A DNA stretch of 64,000 nucleotides, taken from contig OZ252252.1 of assembly GCA_965249745.1 (NCBI GenBank), positions 2,976,001 to 3,040,000 on the forward strand, given 5' to 3'. The notes beneath the pieces were generated by a model. That model made no database searches. It was not told the DNA's origin and saw nothing but the letters and a program-made list of their open reading frames with translations. The translations under genes and the position numbers were made by a program. Source of the DNA: JANYHH01 sp965249745 (GTDB lineage Bacteria > Deinococcota > Deinococci > Deinococcales > JAAFIG01). This document shows, piece by piece, positions 8,249 through 17,013 of the stretch. Position 1 is the stretch's first letter. The number at the start of each line of letters is the position of its first letter.

Positions 8249-9234
8249 CCGCCCCATCTTAATACGGGGGTGCAGACGGGCTGATCCCATAGGGAGAGCA
8301 ACTCGTCATCCAAGCGGAGCACGGTGATGGACGCGCCTGCCATGTCCAAACTGGTTAGAAACGAGCCGACGAGCGACCTCGAGACGGAGATGCCGCGCGC
8401 CGCTAACAGTTGCACCACTTCGTGAAACACGACGTACAACTCACCGAGCGGCGTCGCTCCGAGACCGTTCACCAAGACCAATACCCTGTCTGCCGCACCC
8501 AACTCGAGTTCGCGCAGGATTGGTTCCATCATCAGCGCCACCAGTTCCTGCGCGGGCAGGAAGCGCTCGCGGCGCACGCCGCGCTCACCGTGAATGCCGA
8601 CGCCGACCTCGATCTCGTCGGCCGCCACACTAAAGATCTTCTGTCCCGTGTTCGGCGTGGTACACGACTCGAGCGCCACACCGAACGACCGTGCGCAGCC
8701 GTTGACGCGCCGCGCGACTCGAGTCACTTCCATCAGGTTCGCGCCTCGTTCCGCCATCGCCCCGGCGAGCTTGTGAACCAAGACGGTCGCACCCATGCCG
8801 CGCCGCCCCTGCCCGCCCGTCTGCGGCGTGAAGGCGCAATCGTCGGTCACGAGCACCGTCTCGAGCGGCAGGTCGGTCAACTCGGCGGCGAGTTTAAAGT
8901 TCAAACTGTCCCCGGCGTAATTTTTGACGATCAGTAAAACACCCGCACCGGTTTCGGCCGCCTCGATCGTTTCGAGAATCTGCCCGGTGCTCGGGCTGCT
9001 GAAGACCGATCCGACGCAGGCGGCGTCCAACGCACCCGCGCCGATAAACCCGAAGTGCGCCGGTTCGTGCCCGAAGCCGCCGCCGGACACGAGCGCGACC
9101 TTGCCGGGGACAGCCACCGTGCGCCGCGCGACTCGAGTCTCCAAATTCACCTGAACCAGATCGGCGTGCGCCGCCGCGAAACCGGAGAGGGTCTCGAGCA
9201 CGAAGCGGTCGGCGGTGTTGATAAATTTTTTCAC
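8245..9234 (-). CDS. dhaK: DhaK-type dihydroxyacetone kinase substrate-binding subunit (second copy)
   Basis: 329 residues from GTG at 9234, matching the start of the partial copy at the left edge; the open frame continues upstream but without family similarity. Conserved segments: GGGFGHEPAH (about 51-60), KNYAGDSLNF (104-113) and GIHGERG, whose His215 matches the histidine that forms the covalent bond with the ketone substrate. Together with DhaL it should phosphorylate dihydroxyacetone or a related ketose such as erythrulose. First gene of its unit, divergent from the alpha-galactosidase gene. Confidence 0.93.
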   Translation of the reverse strand: MKKFINTADRFVLETLSGFAAAHADLVQVNLETRVARRTVAVPGKVALVSGGGFGHEPAHFGFIGAGALDAACVGSVFSSPSTGQILETIEAAETGAGVLLIVKNYAGDSLNFKLAAELTDLPLETVLVTDDCAFTPQTGGQGRRGMGATVLVHKLAGAMAERGANLMEVTRVARRVNGCARSFGVALESCTTPNTGQKIFSVAADEIEVGVGIHGERGVRRERFLPAQELVALMMEPILRELELGAADRVLVLVNGLGATPLGELYVVFHEVVQLLAARGISVSRSLVGSFLTSLDMAGASITVLRLDDELLSLWDQPVCTPVLRWGG

Positions 9235-9366
9235 GGCGCGTCGGGGAAGTATATGTCGTTCGGTCACCCGCTCGAGTGAGGCCGCAATCGGGCGCACTGG
9301 CACCTCCGTCCAGCGCCTCGAAGTACGGTATTCTCGAATTATCCCACAGCCCCTCGAGGTTCCCCT

Positions 9367-11454
9367 ATGCCCGTTCACACTGCCCCGACCGCCTGGATTC
9401 TCGAGACCGACCGCACCGCCTACGCCTTGGGTCTGAACGGTTCCGGCGCGTTGGTACACCGGTACTGGGGACCGAAACTGCCCAGAGCGACGGATTACCC
9501 ACCCGCTCTGGATTCGGTTGGTTGGGCGTCGTTCAGCGGTCCGAACGAACTCGTGCCGGAAGAATATCCGGGTTACGGCGGCACAAAATTCATTGACCCG
9601 TGTTTGAAAGTCAGCTTCGCGGACCTCGTGCGCGACCTCGTGCTGCAATTCGATTCGGCAGAGGTCAGCGACAACGAGTTGCACTTGCACCTGCACGACG
9701 CGCAATACAAGTTGGATGTGACACTGCATTACCGGGTTCACGCCCACTACGATTTGCTCGAGCGATCTGTCACGGTTTCCAACAACACCGGCGGGGACGT
9801 GACGTTAGAGCGGGTTTTTTCGGCGCAGTGGCACGTCCCGATGCAGGAGTCGTACCGATTGTCGCATCTCGCCGGGCGCTGGTTCGAGGAGACCCAGTTG
9901 CTCCGCGAGGCACTGCTGCCCGGCTTGAAGGTTTTGGAGAGTCGCCGCCTGACAACCAGCCACCACCACAACCCCTGGTTCGCGCTGGATCGTGTTCACC
10001 AACCCGCCTCCGAGGACGCCGGGGACGTGTGGTTCGGGGCGCTCGCTTGGAGCGGCAACTGGAAACTCACGGCCGAAGTCACCTCGTTTGGTTCGACTCG
10101 AGTTAACCTGGGCGTCAACGACTGGGACAGCGCCCTGCGCCTGCAACCCGGTGAGTCGTACACAAGCCCCTCGAGCGTCGGGGGATTTTCAGGCGAAGGC
10201 TTTGGGGGCGCGAGCCGTCAACTGCACGCTTTTGTCCGCGAGACCGTCTTGCCACACAAGAATCTGATCCGCAAGGTTTTGTATAACTCCTGGGAGGCGA
10301 CGACCTTCGATGTCCACGAGGAATCGCAGGTCCAACTCGCCCAGATCGCCGCTGATCTAGGCGTGGAACTGTTCGTGCTGGACGACGGTTGGTTCCACGG
10401 GCGAGGCAGCGACAACGCTGGCTTGGGCGACTGGTGGCCGGACGAGACGAAATTCCCGAACGGCTTGACGCCGCTGATCTCCCAGGTGAACGCCCTCGGC
10501 ATGGACTTTGGATTGTGGCTCGAGCCGGAAATGGTCAACCCCGATAGCGACCTGTACCGGGCGCACCCGGACTGGGTGATTCACTTTCCGACGCGGGCGC
10601 GAAATGAATTGCGTAACCAGCTCATCTTGAATCTGGCGCGGGTAGAAGTGCAGGACCACCTGATTGAGCGGATAGGCGGCTTACTGACGGACAACAACAT
10701 CAGCTTCATCAAATGGGACATGAACCGCAACGTCTCCGAACCGGGTTGGTTAGAACACCCAGAGCCACGGGAACTGTTCATTCGCTACGTGGAAGGCGTG
10801 TACCGCGTCTGGGGCACGCTCCGCGAGCGCCACCCGAACGTGATCTGGCAGAGCTGCTCCGGTGGCGGCGGTCGCGCCGACCTCGGCATCCTGCGCTTCG
10901 CCGATCAGGTCTGGACCTCCGACATGACCGAACCGACGATGCGTCTGAAAATCCAGCACGGCTACTCGCAGGTCTTTCCGGCGAACACGATGGAGGCCTG
11001 GGTCACCGATATGGGACCCCGCCACCTGCCGCTCGAGTTTCGCTTTCACGTGTCCATGACGGGCTTGCTCGGCGTGGGCGCGAACCTGTTTCACTGGACC
11101 CCGGACGAACGATCCCAGGCCAAGGCATTGATTGAGTCCTACAAAACGATCAGACACATCGTTCAGGCGGGCGATCTGTACCGATTGCACTCTCCGGTGG
11201 ATTCAGCTTTCTCGAGCCTGATGTACGTGACCGCTGACAGGTCTGAGGCGGTCGTGTTCGCCTTTCGCACGCACCTGCCCGACCCGGTGCAGTTGCCGCC
11301 AATCAAGTTGCGCGGGCTGGAACCAAACGCGATCTACGCGCTCGAGGGTGGACCCGACCGGCGATCCGGGGCGGCCTGGATGCGGGTCGGCTTGGAGGTC
11401 ACGCTCGAGGATTTCCACAGCGTCATGCTGAGATTGGTGCGTGTACAGAATTAA
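9367..11454 (+). CDS. Alpha-galactosidase, glycoside hydrolase family 36
   Basis: 695 residues, normal for bacterial GH36. An N-terminal beta domain (about 1-290) is followed by the TIM barrel, with LDDGWFHGR (about 337-345), the nucleophile motif KWDMNR (Asp451) and the acid/base motif TSDMTE (Asp519). No signal peptide is visible, so it acts in the cytoplasm on imported alpha-galactosides such as melibiose or raffinose. It is divergent from dhaK; whether the 1-9 kb transporter imports its substrate is unknown. Confidence 0.95.
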   Translation: MPVHTAPTAWILETDRTAYALGLNGSGALVHRYWGPKLPRATDYPPALDSVGWASFSGPNELVPEEYPGYGGTKFIDPCLKVSFADLVRDLVLQFDSAEVSDNELHLHLHDAQYKLDVTLHYRVHAHYDLLERSVTVSNNTGGDVTLERVFSAQWHVPMQESYRLSHLAGRWFEETQLLREALLPGLKVLESRRLTTSHHHNPWFALDRVHQPASEDAGDVWFGALAWSGNWKLTAEVTSFGSTRVNLGVNDWDSALRLQPGESYTSPSSVGGFSGEGFGGASRQLHAFVRETVLPHKNLIRKVLYNSWEATTFDVHEESQVQLAQIAADLGVELFVLDDGWFHGRGSDNAGLGDWWPDETKFPNGLTPLISQVNALGMDFGLWLEPEMVNPDSDLYRAHPDWVIHFPTRARNELRNQLILNLARVEVQDHLIERIGGLLTDNNISFIKWDMNRNVSEPGWLEHPEPRELFIRYVEGVYRVWGTLRERHPNVIWQSCSGGGGRADLGILRFADQVWTSDMTEPTMRLKIQHGYSQVFPANTMEAWVTDMGPRHLPLEFRFHVSMTGLLGVGANLFHWTPDERSQAKALIESYKTIRHIVQAGDLYRLHSPVDSAFSSLMYVTADRSEAVVFAFRTHLPDPVQLPPIKLRGLEPNAIYALEGGPDRRSGAAWMRVGLEVTLEDFHSVMLRLVRVQN

Positions 11455-11524
11455 TCTCGAGCCGTCTGGTACGTGTGCTCAGGCGTGATCGGCTTGCATT
11501 TTTCAGAATCGGAGTACAGTCGTT

Positions 11525-11583
11525 TTAGAAGTGCAGTCAATCCAGTTAGAAGTGCAGTCAATCCAGAGGTGCAGTCACTTCAG
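11525..11583. repeat. Tandem repeat of 21 bp upstream of the nuclease gene
   Basis: Two exact copies of a 21-base unit beginning TTAGAAGTGCAGTCAATCC (11525-11545, 11546-11566), then a third degenerate copy (GGTGCAGTCACTTCAG) to 11583. It ends about 45 bases before the nuclease start and may be a repeated regulator site or a slippage product. Confidence 0.8.
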
Positions 11584-11627
11584 TCCAGTAAGGGGTGAAT
11601 AGCCCCGCCGAGCAGAAACGAGACCGT

Positions 11628-12494
11628 ATGCCGCTGTCACTCATCAAGGGTCATTACCGCATCGTCGGAGCCTCACCGGACGGGGATTCGATCCGCTTTT
11701 ACCCCGACGACCGCGACGCCTTCACCAAGCTGAAGCTGAACGTCCGCACCAATAAAACCGGTGGGGCGCAACTGAGACTGGACGGGATTGACGCCCTCGA
11801 GACGCATTACACACCCAGAGTCGGCGGCTTCGGGGCGCAGCATCAACCGCTCAAATACGCCGACGGCGCAGGGACAGAGCTGCTGAAGTTTCTCGGTTTC
11901 AAGAGCGTGATCCGGGACGACCGCGAGATTGTCACAACGTCCGAGCCGCTCGAGACGCCGGGCTTCATCCTGACGCGTTTCGCGGACAAATACGGGCGCA
12001 GCGTGGCCTTCGCCTTCAAAGGCGCGCACCGCGCGGCTGACCTGAGCGACACGCTGCTGGACGTGGCACTGCTGAAGAAATCCGCTAACTTTCACATGCT
12101 GAGCCTCGGATTGGCGTACCCGACCTATTACGAAAAGCTCTACCCGGACCTGCGCGACGCGATGACCAAAGCCGTCGGCGCGGCTCGAGGGTCGGGCAAA
12201 GGGATTTGGAAGTTGGACGCGACGGTGAAGGGGTTCACGGTCAAGAACTTGGGTACGCTGACCGACGAAACCGTCATGATGCCCAAGCTGTTTCGTCGCC
12301 TGCTGGACTATCTCACGATCAACGACGGGGACGTGTCCCTGGCAGGATTCAAGACATTTCTGAAGGCGCGAAACGACCGCCTGCTGATTCTGTCCACACG
12401 GCACAACACGGGCTTCGACTTCGTGGTCAAGGTTACGGGTCAGAAGATCCAGCTCACCAATCCGCCCGAAGACCTCGTGTTCCGCGAGGGTTGA
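11628..12494 (+). CDS. Thermonuclease-like (SNase-domain) nuclease
   Basis: 288 residues from ATG at 11628; a GTG at 11595 would add 11 residues but has poor ribosome-site spacing. The SNase pattern is visible: GDSIRF near the start, LRLDGIDALETHY, FADKYGRSVAF, and LGLAYPTYYEKLYPDLRDA followed by GSGKGIW. The core is about 200 residues; the last 80 or so are an extension I do not recognise. No signal peptide is seen, so a cytoplasmic role is likely. Preceded by tandem repeats. Confidence 0.75.
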   Translation: MPLSLIKGHYRIVGASPDGDSIRFYPDDRDAFTKLKLNVRTNKTGGAQLRLDGIDALETHYTPRVGGFGAQHQPLKYADGAGTELLKFLGFKSVIRDDREIVTTSEPLETPGFILTRFADKYGRSVAFAFKGAHRAADLSDTLLDVALLKKSANFHMLSLGLAYPTYYEKLYPDLRDAMTKAVGAARGSGKGIWKLDATVKGFTVKNLGTLTDETVMMPKLFRRLLDYLTINDGDVSLAGFKTFLKARNDRLLILSTRHNTGFDFVVKVTGQKIQLTNPPEDLVFREG

Positions 12495-12692
12495 AGCCTC
12501 TAAGCCAAAACCGTAACTCGGGCCGAATCCAGTCTGGCTCGAGCCTTGCGGCCAATAAATCTTCTTCGGATGTTCGAGGTCAATCTCGAGTTCACCGACT
12601 TTCGCCCTATGCATAGCTCACGAAGGCGAAATGTTGAGCGATGGCCGGTTCCAGGCGCACAAGAATCCAAAGCAAACTCTCGAGCCTGCTAC

Positions 12693-13838
12693 CTACTCTC
12701 TCAGCAAGCCTCGAGCCATCACCAGGCGCTGGATCTCGTTGGTTCCCTCGTAGATCTGGTTCAGTTTGGAATCCCGGAGCAGCTTCTCCACCGGGTACTC
12801 ACCGACGTAGCCGTAGCCGCCGTGAACCTGAATCGCCTCGTTTGCAGCATTGAAGGCGACCTCAGACGCGTACGCTTTAGCCAGGGCGGCCTCGGCGCTG
12901 TGCGGCTTTCCCTGATCCACCAGCCAGGCGGCTTTGTAGGTGGCTAACCTGGCCGTCTCGAGGCCCATGTACATCTCGGCGATTTTGAACTGAATCGCTT
13001 GCAAGTCCGCGATCGGTTTCCCAAAGGCCTCGCGGACCTTGGCGTACTTGATGCTCTCCTCCATCGCCCGCCGGGCGATCCCGACGCTGCCCGCCGCGAC
13101 CGGGATGCGGGTCTTGTCCAGGGTCTTCATGGCGATCTTGAAGCCATCACCAACGTTTCCCAGCAAATTCTCTTTCGGAACCCGCACGTCTTCAAAGACC
13201 AATTCGGCGGTGTAGGTGGCGCGTTGGCCCATCTTGTGATGAATCTTGTTGTGGGTGAATCCCGGTGCATCTTTTGGAACCACGATGGCGACGGTTCCTT
13301 TCGATTTCAAGCTGATATCCACCGTGGCGAAGACGACCGCGAACTCGGCGATGCCGCCGTTGCTAATCCACATCTTCGCCCCGTTCAAGACCCACTCGTC
13401 GCCGTCCAGGGTGGCTTTGGTGTGAAGCGCACTGGCGTCCGAACCGTTGTTGGCTTCGGACAGCGCGAACGAGGCCAGTCCGGGCCGCTGCGTCAACGGC
13501 TCGAGGAAGCGTTTCTGCTGGACTTGTGTACCACCGATCAGGATCGGCGTGATCCCCAGCTCTGAAGCCATCAGAATCGTGTAAATCCCCATGCAGCCGT
13601 ACCCAAGCTCCTCTCCCAAAATCACCTCCTCGAGCATCCCCAAACCCAGCCCACCCGCGTGTTCCGGGATGATGACGTTGCATAACCCAATCTCGAAGGC
13701 GCGTTCCACGATCTGGGCCGGGTACGCCTCGCGGCGGTCGAAATCGGCGGCGATCGGGATAATTTCCTTCTGGGTGAACTCTCGAGCCAGCGCTTGAAAC
13801 TGTTGCTGTTCGCTCGTTAGGGTGAAATCAATTGGCAT
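12693..13838 (-). CDS. Acyl-CoA dehydrogenase
   Basis: 381 residues, the standard length. Contains FALSEANNGSDASAL and MWISNGG (FAD and substrate regions), the YAKVREAFGKPI segment, and the C-terminal catalytic region QVHGGYGYVGEYPVEKLLRD with YEGTNEIQRLVMAR; the glutamate of YEGT is the usual catalytic base. It oxidises an acyl-CoA to the enoyl-CoA, passing electrons to ETF. No beta-oxidation partners are adjacent; the 198 bases downstream hold no gene I can support. Confidence 0.95.
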   Translation of the reverse strand: MPIDFTLTSEQQQFQALAREFTQKEIIPIAADFDRREAYPAQIVERAFEIGLCNVIIPEHAGGLGLGMLEEVILGEELGYGCMGIYTILMASELGITPILIGGTQVQQKRFLEPLTQRPGLASFALSEANNGSDASALHTKATLDGDEWVLNGAKMWISNGGIAEFAVVFATVDISLKSKGTVAIVVPKDAPGFTHNKIHHKMGQRATYTAELVFEDVRVPKENLLGNVGDGFKIAMKTLDKTRIPVAAGSVGIARRAMEESIKYAKVREAFGKPIADLQAIQFKIAEMYMGLETARLATYKAAWLVDQGKPHSAEAALAKAYASEVAFNAANEAIQVHGGYGYVGEYPVEKLLRDSKLNQIYEGTNEIQRLVMARGLLRE

Positions 13839-13997
13839 GGAGACTCCTCTGGGACGGGTTCATTCGTACTGGAGATTCTACTCGCTACCCAGCCTAAGTC
13901 AGCGAAATAGAGAAGTTACCCACCGCCCCCTTACTCGAGATCGGTCAACTCTTGTGCGAAATCTGAACTGTTCCCTTGTAAGGTTTTCGTTATAGTT

Positions 13998-15350
13998 ATG
14001 ACCATGCGGCCCGCGAACTATATCCTCAGCAGCTTTGCGGTTCTGTTTGCGTTAGTAATGGTAAGCGGCGCTACGGAAACCTGGTCTGAAGTTGAATTGA
14101 CCACGATTAAAAACCTGTCGCTCAGCAGCCTGCCCCCATTGCCGCGTAGCCCGACCAATGCCGTAGCAGATAATCTACGGGCGGCAGAACTCGGTAAGAA
14201 GCTGTTCTTCGATAAGACCCTCTCCGAAGACGGCTCTGTCGCCTGCTCTACCTGCCACAACCCGGACTTGCGTTTCACCGACGGCAACGCGCTCTCCGAG
14301 GGTATCGGAACCGCCTCGAGAAACGCGCCGAGCGTGATCGGCGCGGCCTATCACCGCTTTCAATTCTGGGACGGTCGGGCTGACTCGCTCTGGGCGCAGG
14401 CGCTCGGTCCACTGGAGAGCGGCGTCGAGCACGGAACGAACCGCATGTTCGTCGCCAAGACCGTGTTTGAAAAGTATCGCAAGGAGTACGAGGCGATCTT
14501 TGGCTCGCTGCCGAACCTCGGTGATGGCTCGAGATTCCCAAACGAGCGCGCCTCGCTCGAGAACCCCAGGGTCAGGGCCGCCTGGAACGCCATGCAACCA
14601 GCCGACCAGCAGGCCACCTTGCGCGTCTTCGTCAACGTTGGTAAGACTATGGAAGCCTACGAGCGACGCCTGCTGCCCGGCGTGACCGTGTTTGACCGTT
14701 TCGCCGCTGCCGTCACTGGGAAGGGCGACCCCGAGGCGCTCCGCGCCATGCCGGAAGCCGCCCAGTCGGGTCTGAAACTGTTCATCGGCAAGGCGGGCTG
14801 CATCACCTGTCACAGCGGGGCCTTACTGACCGACGAGTCCTTTCACAACACCGGCATCCCGGTCAACCAGGATCTGGGACTACCCGATAGCGGCAGATTG
14901 CTCGGCGTGATCAGACTGCTGGACAGCGGCTTCAATTGCCTGTCGGTCTACAGTGACTTTCAAGGGAATTGCAATTCCTTGTTGGAACTTCAGGCCAATG
15001 ACCGCACGATTCGCACGCCCCCGACCGACGAAAACACCGCCTCGGCAATCATTGACCAGAACAACAACACCGATGACCGCACCGATGCCAGCAACAATAG
15101 CGGGAACTCGGTCGAATCCCCGCTATTGGGAGCCTTCAAAACCCCGAGCCTGCGGAACGTCGCGCTGACTGCACCCTACATGCACGCCGGTCAATTCACC
15201 AATTTACGTCAGGTGCTCGAGCATTACCGACGCGCCCCGAAAGCACCTGCCGGAACCAACGAGGTGCAGCCGGTCGCTCTGGAAGCTCGAGAGGTAGACC
15301 AGTTGATCGCCTTCCTGAACACACTGAGCGCCCCACCGGTCACACCGTAG
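13998..15350 (+). CDS. Di-haem cytochrome c peroxidase / MauG-like protein
   Basis: 450 residues with an N-terminal membrane or signal segment (about 8-27), so exported. Two haem c attachment motifs: CSTCH (83-87) and CITCH (268-272). Family segments GKKLFFDKTLSEDGSVACS and FKTPSLRNVALTAPYMHAGQF are clear. A low-complexity Asn/Asp-rich insert (about 350-375) lengthens it relative to typical 320-350-residue peroxidases. It may reduce hydrogen peroxide or oxidise another substrate. A second ATG two codons in is possible. Confidence 0.92.
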   Translation: MTMRPANYILSSFAVLFALVMVSGATETWSEVELTTIKNLSLSSLPPLPRSPTNAVADNLRAAELGKKLFFDKTLSEDGSVACSTCHNPDLRFTDGNALSEGIGTASRNAPSVIGAAYHRFQFWDGRADSLWAQALGPLESGVEHGTNRMFVAKTVFEKYRKEYEAIFGSLPNLGDGSRFPNERASLENPRVRAAWNAMQPADQQATLRVFVNVGKTMEAYERRLLPGVTVFDRFAAAVTGKGDPEALRAMPEAAQSGLKLFIGKAGCITCHSGALLTDESFHNTGIPVNQDLGLPDSGRLLGVIRLLDSGFNCLSVYSDFQGNCNSLLELQANDRTIRTPPTDENTASAIIDQNNNTDDRTDASNNSGNSVESPLLGAFKTPSLRNVALTAPYMHAGQFTNLRQVLEHYRRAPKAPAGTNEVQPVALEAREVDQLIAFLNTLSAPPVTP

Positions 15351-15446
15351 CTTCAGCGGCTTGGATTGAGGTCAAAGAAGGCGGCTTCATACGAAACTTC
15401 ACACACTGCAAAAATCGCATGAGGTATCACAGGTCTGGGGGACAGT

Positions 15447-16946
15447 ATGAAAATAAAAACATGGTTACTCATTTCCACCCTGGTGGCACTCGGAGTACAC
15501 ACCGGTTTCGCAGAGGACCGCGTGCTGACAGTCGGTCTGGATGCCGACCCACCGAACCTCGACCCGGCTATCTCGAGCGCGTTCGTGGATCGACAGGTGC
15601 AGAATCAAATCTTTGAAAAGCTGGTGGACATTGACAGCAACTTGAAGATCGTGCCCGCGCTGGCAACCTCGTGGAAGGTCAGCGAACTCGGCACGCAGTA
15701 CACCTTCACCTTGCGCCAGGGCGTCAGCTTCCAGGATGGCACGCCATTCAACGCGGCGGCCGTGAAGTACAACCTGGACCGCTATATGACACTGGAAACC
15801 TCGAGGCGCAAGGGTGAGCTGGCGGCTGTCAAAGAGGTCAAGGTCGTCTCGCCGTACGTCGTCCAGCTCAACATGAAGTACCAGTTCGCGCCGCTCTTGG
15901 CGGTGCTCTCGGATCGTTCCGGCATGATCGTCTCACCGGCGGCCGTGGAGAAATTTGGCAAGGACCTGACGAACAACCCGGTTGGCACTGGTCCATTCAC
16001 CTTCGTGGAGCGCAAGCGTCAGGACCGAATCGTGCTCGAGTCCTATGCCGGATACTGGGACGCGAAGAACCGCCCGCGCTTCGACAAGCTGATCTACCGC
16101 CCGTTCCCAGACGGTGACGTGCGCACCGCGAATTTGCTGTCCGGGGCGATTCAGATTATGACCCCGGTGGACCCGAAAGACCTGAAAACGATGGACGGCG
16201 GCGACAAGACCAAACTGGCCAGCTTCCCCGGTCTGGGCTTTCAGGGCATCTGGCTCAACAACACCCGCGCCCCGTTCAACAACAAGTCCCTGCGTCAAGC
16301 CTTCGCGGCGACGCTGGACCGCGAGGCGGTGGATCGCGTCGTGTTCCTGGGCAGCGTCACCCCCGCCGCGACCGTCTTCCCACCCAGCTCACCCGTGTAC
16401 GACAGCCAGTTCAAGGTTCAAGCACAGAATCTGGAACTCGCCAAGAAGAAACTGAACGACGGCGGCAAGCCCGGCGGTTTCACCTTCACGCTGCTGACCA
16501 CGCCTGGACCCGTGCCGACACAACTGGCGCAGTTGTACCAGTCCTTCGCCGCGAGCGCGGGCATGACTCTGAAAATAGAGCAAGTCGAATTCGGAACCCT
16601 GCTGGCTCGAGCCGACAAGAAGGATTTCGACGCGCTGGCTCTGGGCTGGAGCGGTCGGCCCGACCCGGACGGCAATATTTTCGATTTCTTCACGACCGGC
16701 GCGTCCAACAACAACGGTGGCTATAGCAGCCCGAAGGTGGACCGTCTGCTGCTCTTGGCGCGTCAGACCAGAGATGTCGCGGTTCGTAAGGACATCTACG
16801 CCGACGCGCTGAAGATCATCGTCGAGGACGCCGCCTACCCGACGACCTACTACCCGAAAGTCACGATCGGGATGTTGAAGGGCGTGACCGGGATCCCATC
16901 CAACCCGGACGGCATCCTGCGTCTGAAAAACACCGATCTGAAATAA
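15447..16946 (+). CDS. Peptide/nickel-type ABC solute-binding protein (family 5)
   Basis: 499 residues with a signal peptide (MKIKTWLLISTLVALGVHT, cleavage near FAED). Family-5 features: LTVGLDADPPNLDPA at the mature start and LRQGVSFQDGTPFNAAAVKYN. The ligand could be a peptide, oligosaccharide or other solute; the sequence does not decide. A GGGGGA ribosome site lies 5 bases upstream of the ATG. Followed by a strong hairpin, then two permease genes. Confidence 0.93.
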   Translation: MKIKTWLLISTLVALGVHTGFAEDRVLTVGLDADPPNLDPAISSAFVDRQVQNQIFEKLVDIDSNLKIVPALATSWKVSELGTQYTFTLRQGVSFQDGTPFNAAAVKYNLDRYMTLETSRRKGELAAVKEVKVVSPYVVQLNMKYQFAPLLAVLSDRSGMIVSPAAVEKFGKDLTNNPVGTGPFTFVERKRQDRIVLESYAGYWDAKNRPRFDKLIYRPFPDGDVRTANLLSGAIQIMTPVDPKDLKTMDGGDKTKLASFPGLGFQGIWLNNTRAPFNNKSLRQAFAATLDREAVDRVVFLGSVTPAATVFPPSSPVYDSQFKVQAQNLELAKKKLNDGGKPGGFTFTLLTTPGPVPTQLAQLYQSFAASAGMTLKIEQVEFGTLLARADKKDFDALALGWSGRPDPDGNIFDFFTTGASNNNGGYSSPKVDRLLLLARQTRDVAVRKDIYADALKIIVEDAAYPTTYYPKVTIGMLKGVTGIPSNPDGILRLKNTDLK

Positions 16947-16955
16947 CCTGAGCCT

Positions 16956-16993
16956 CAACCCCTCGAGACCATCACATGGGTCTCGAGGGGTTG
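16956..16993 (+). terminator. Strong hairpin between binding protein and permease genes
   Basis: A perfect 15-bp stem (16956-16970 with 16979-16993) and 8-base loop, containing CTCGAG in each arm and lacking a long T run. As with the hairpin at 5040-5075, it follows a binding-protein gene and probably lowers read-through into the permeases or stabilises the upstream mRNA. Confidence 0.7.
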
Positions 16994-17013
16994 TCTGATC
17001 TGAGGAGCCACTC

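Noticed and set aside
9240..9366. Second copy of the IclR operator in the dhaK/alpha-galactosidase spacer
   Set aside because: Only a partial GGTATTCTCGAATTATC resemblance; arms are not complementary enough to call.
11673..12614. 313-residue minus-strand frame across the nuclease gene
   Set aside because: Most of it is antisense to the nuclease; only the first 25 residues are of any interest and are listed as a weak finding.
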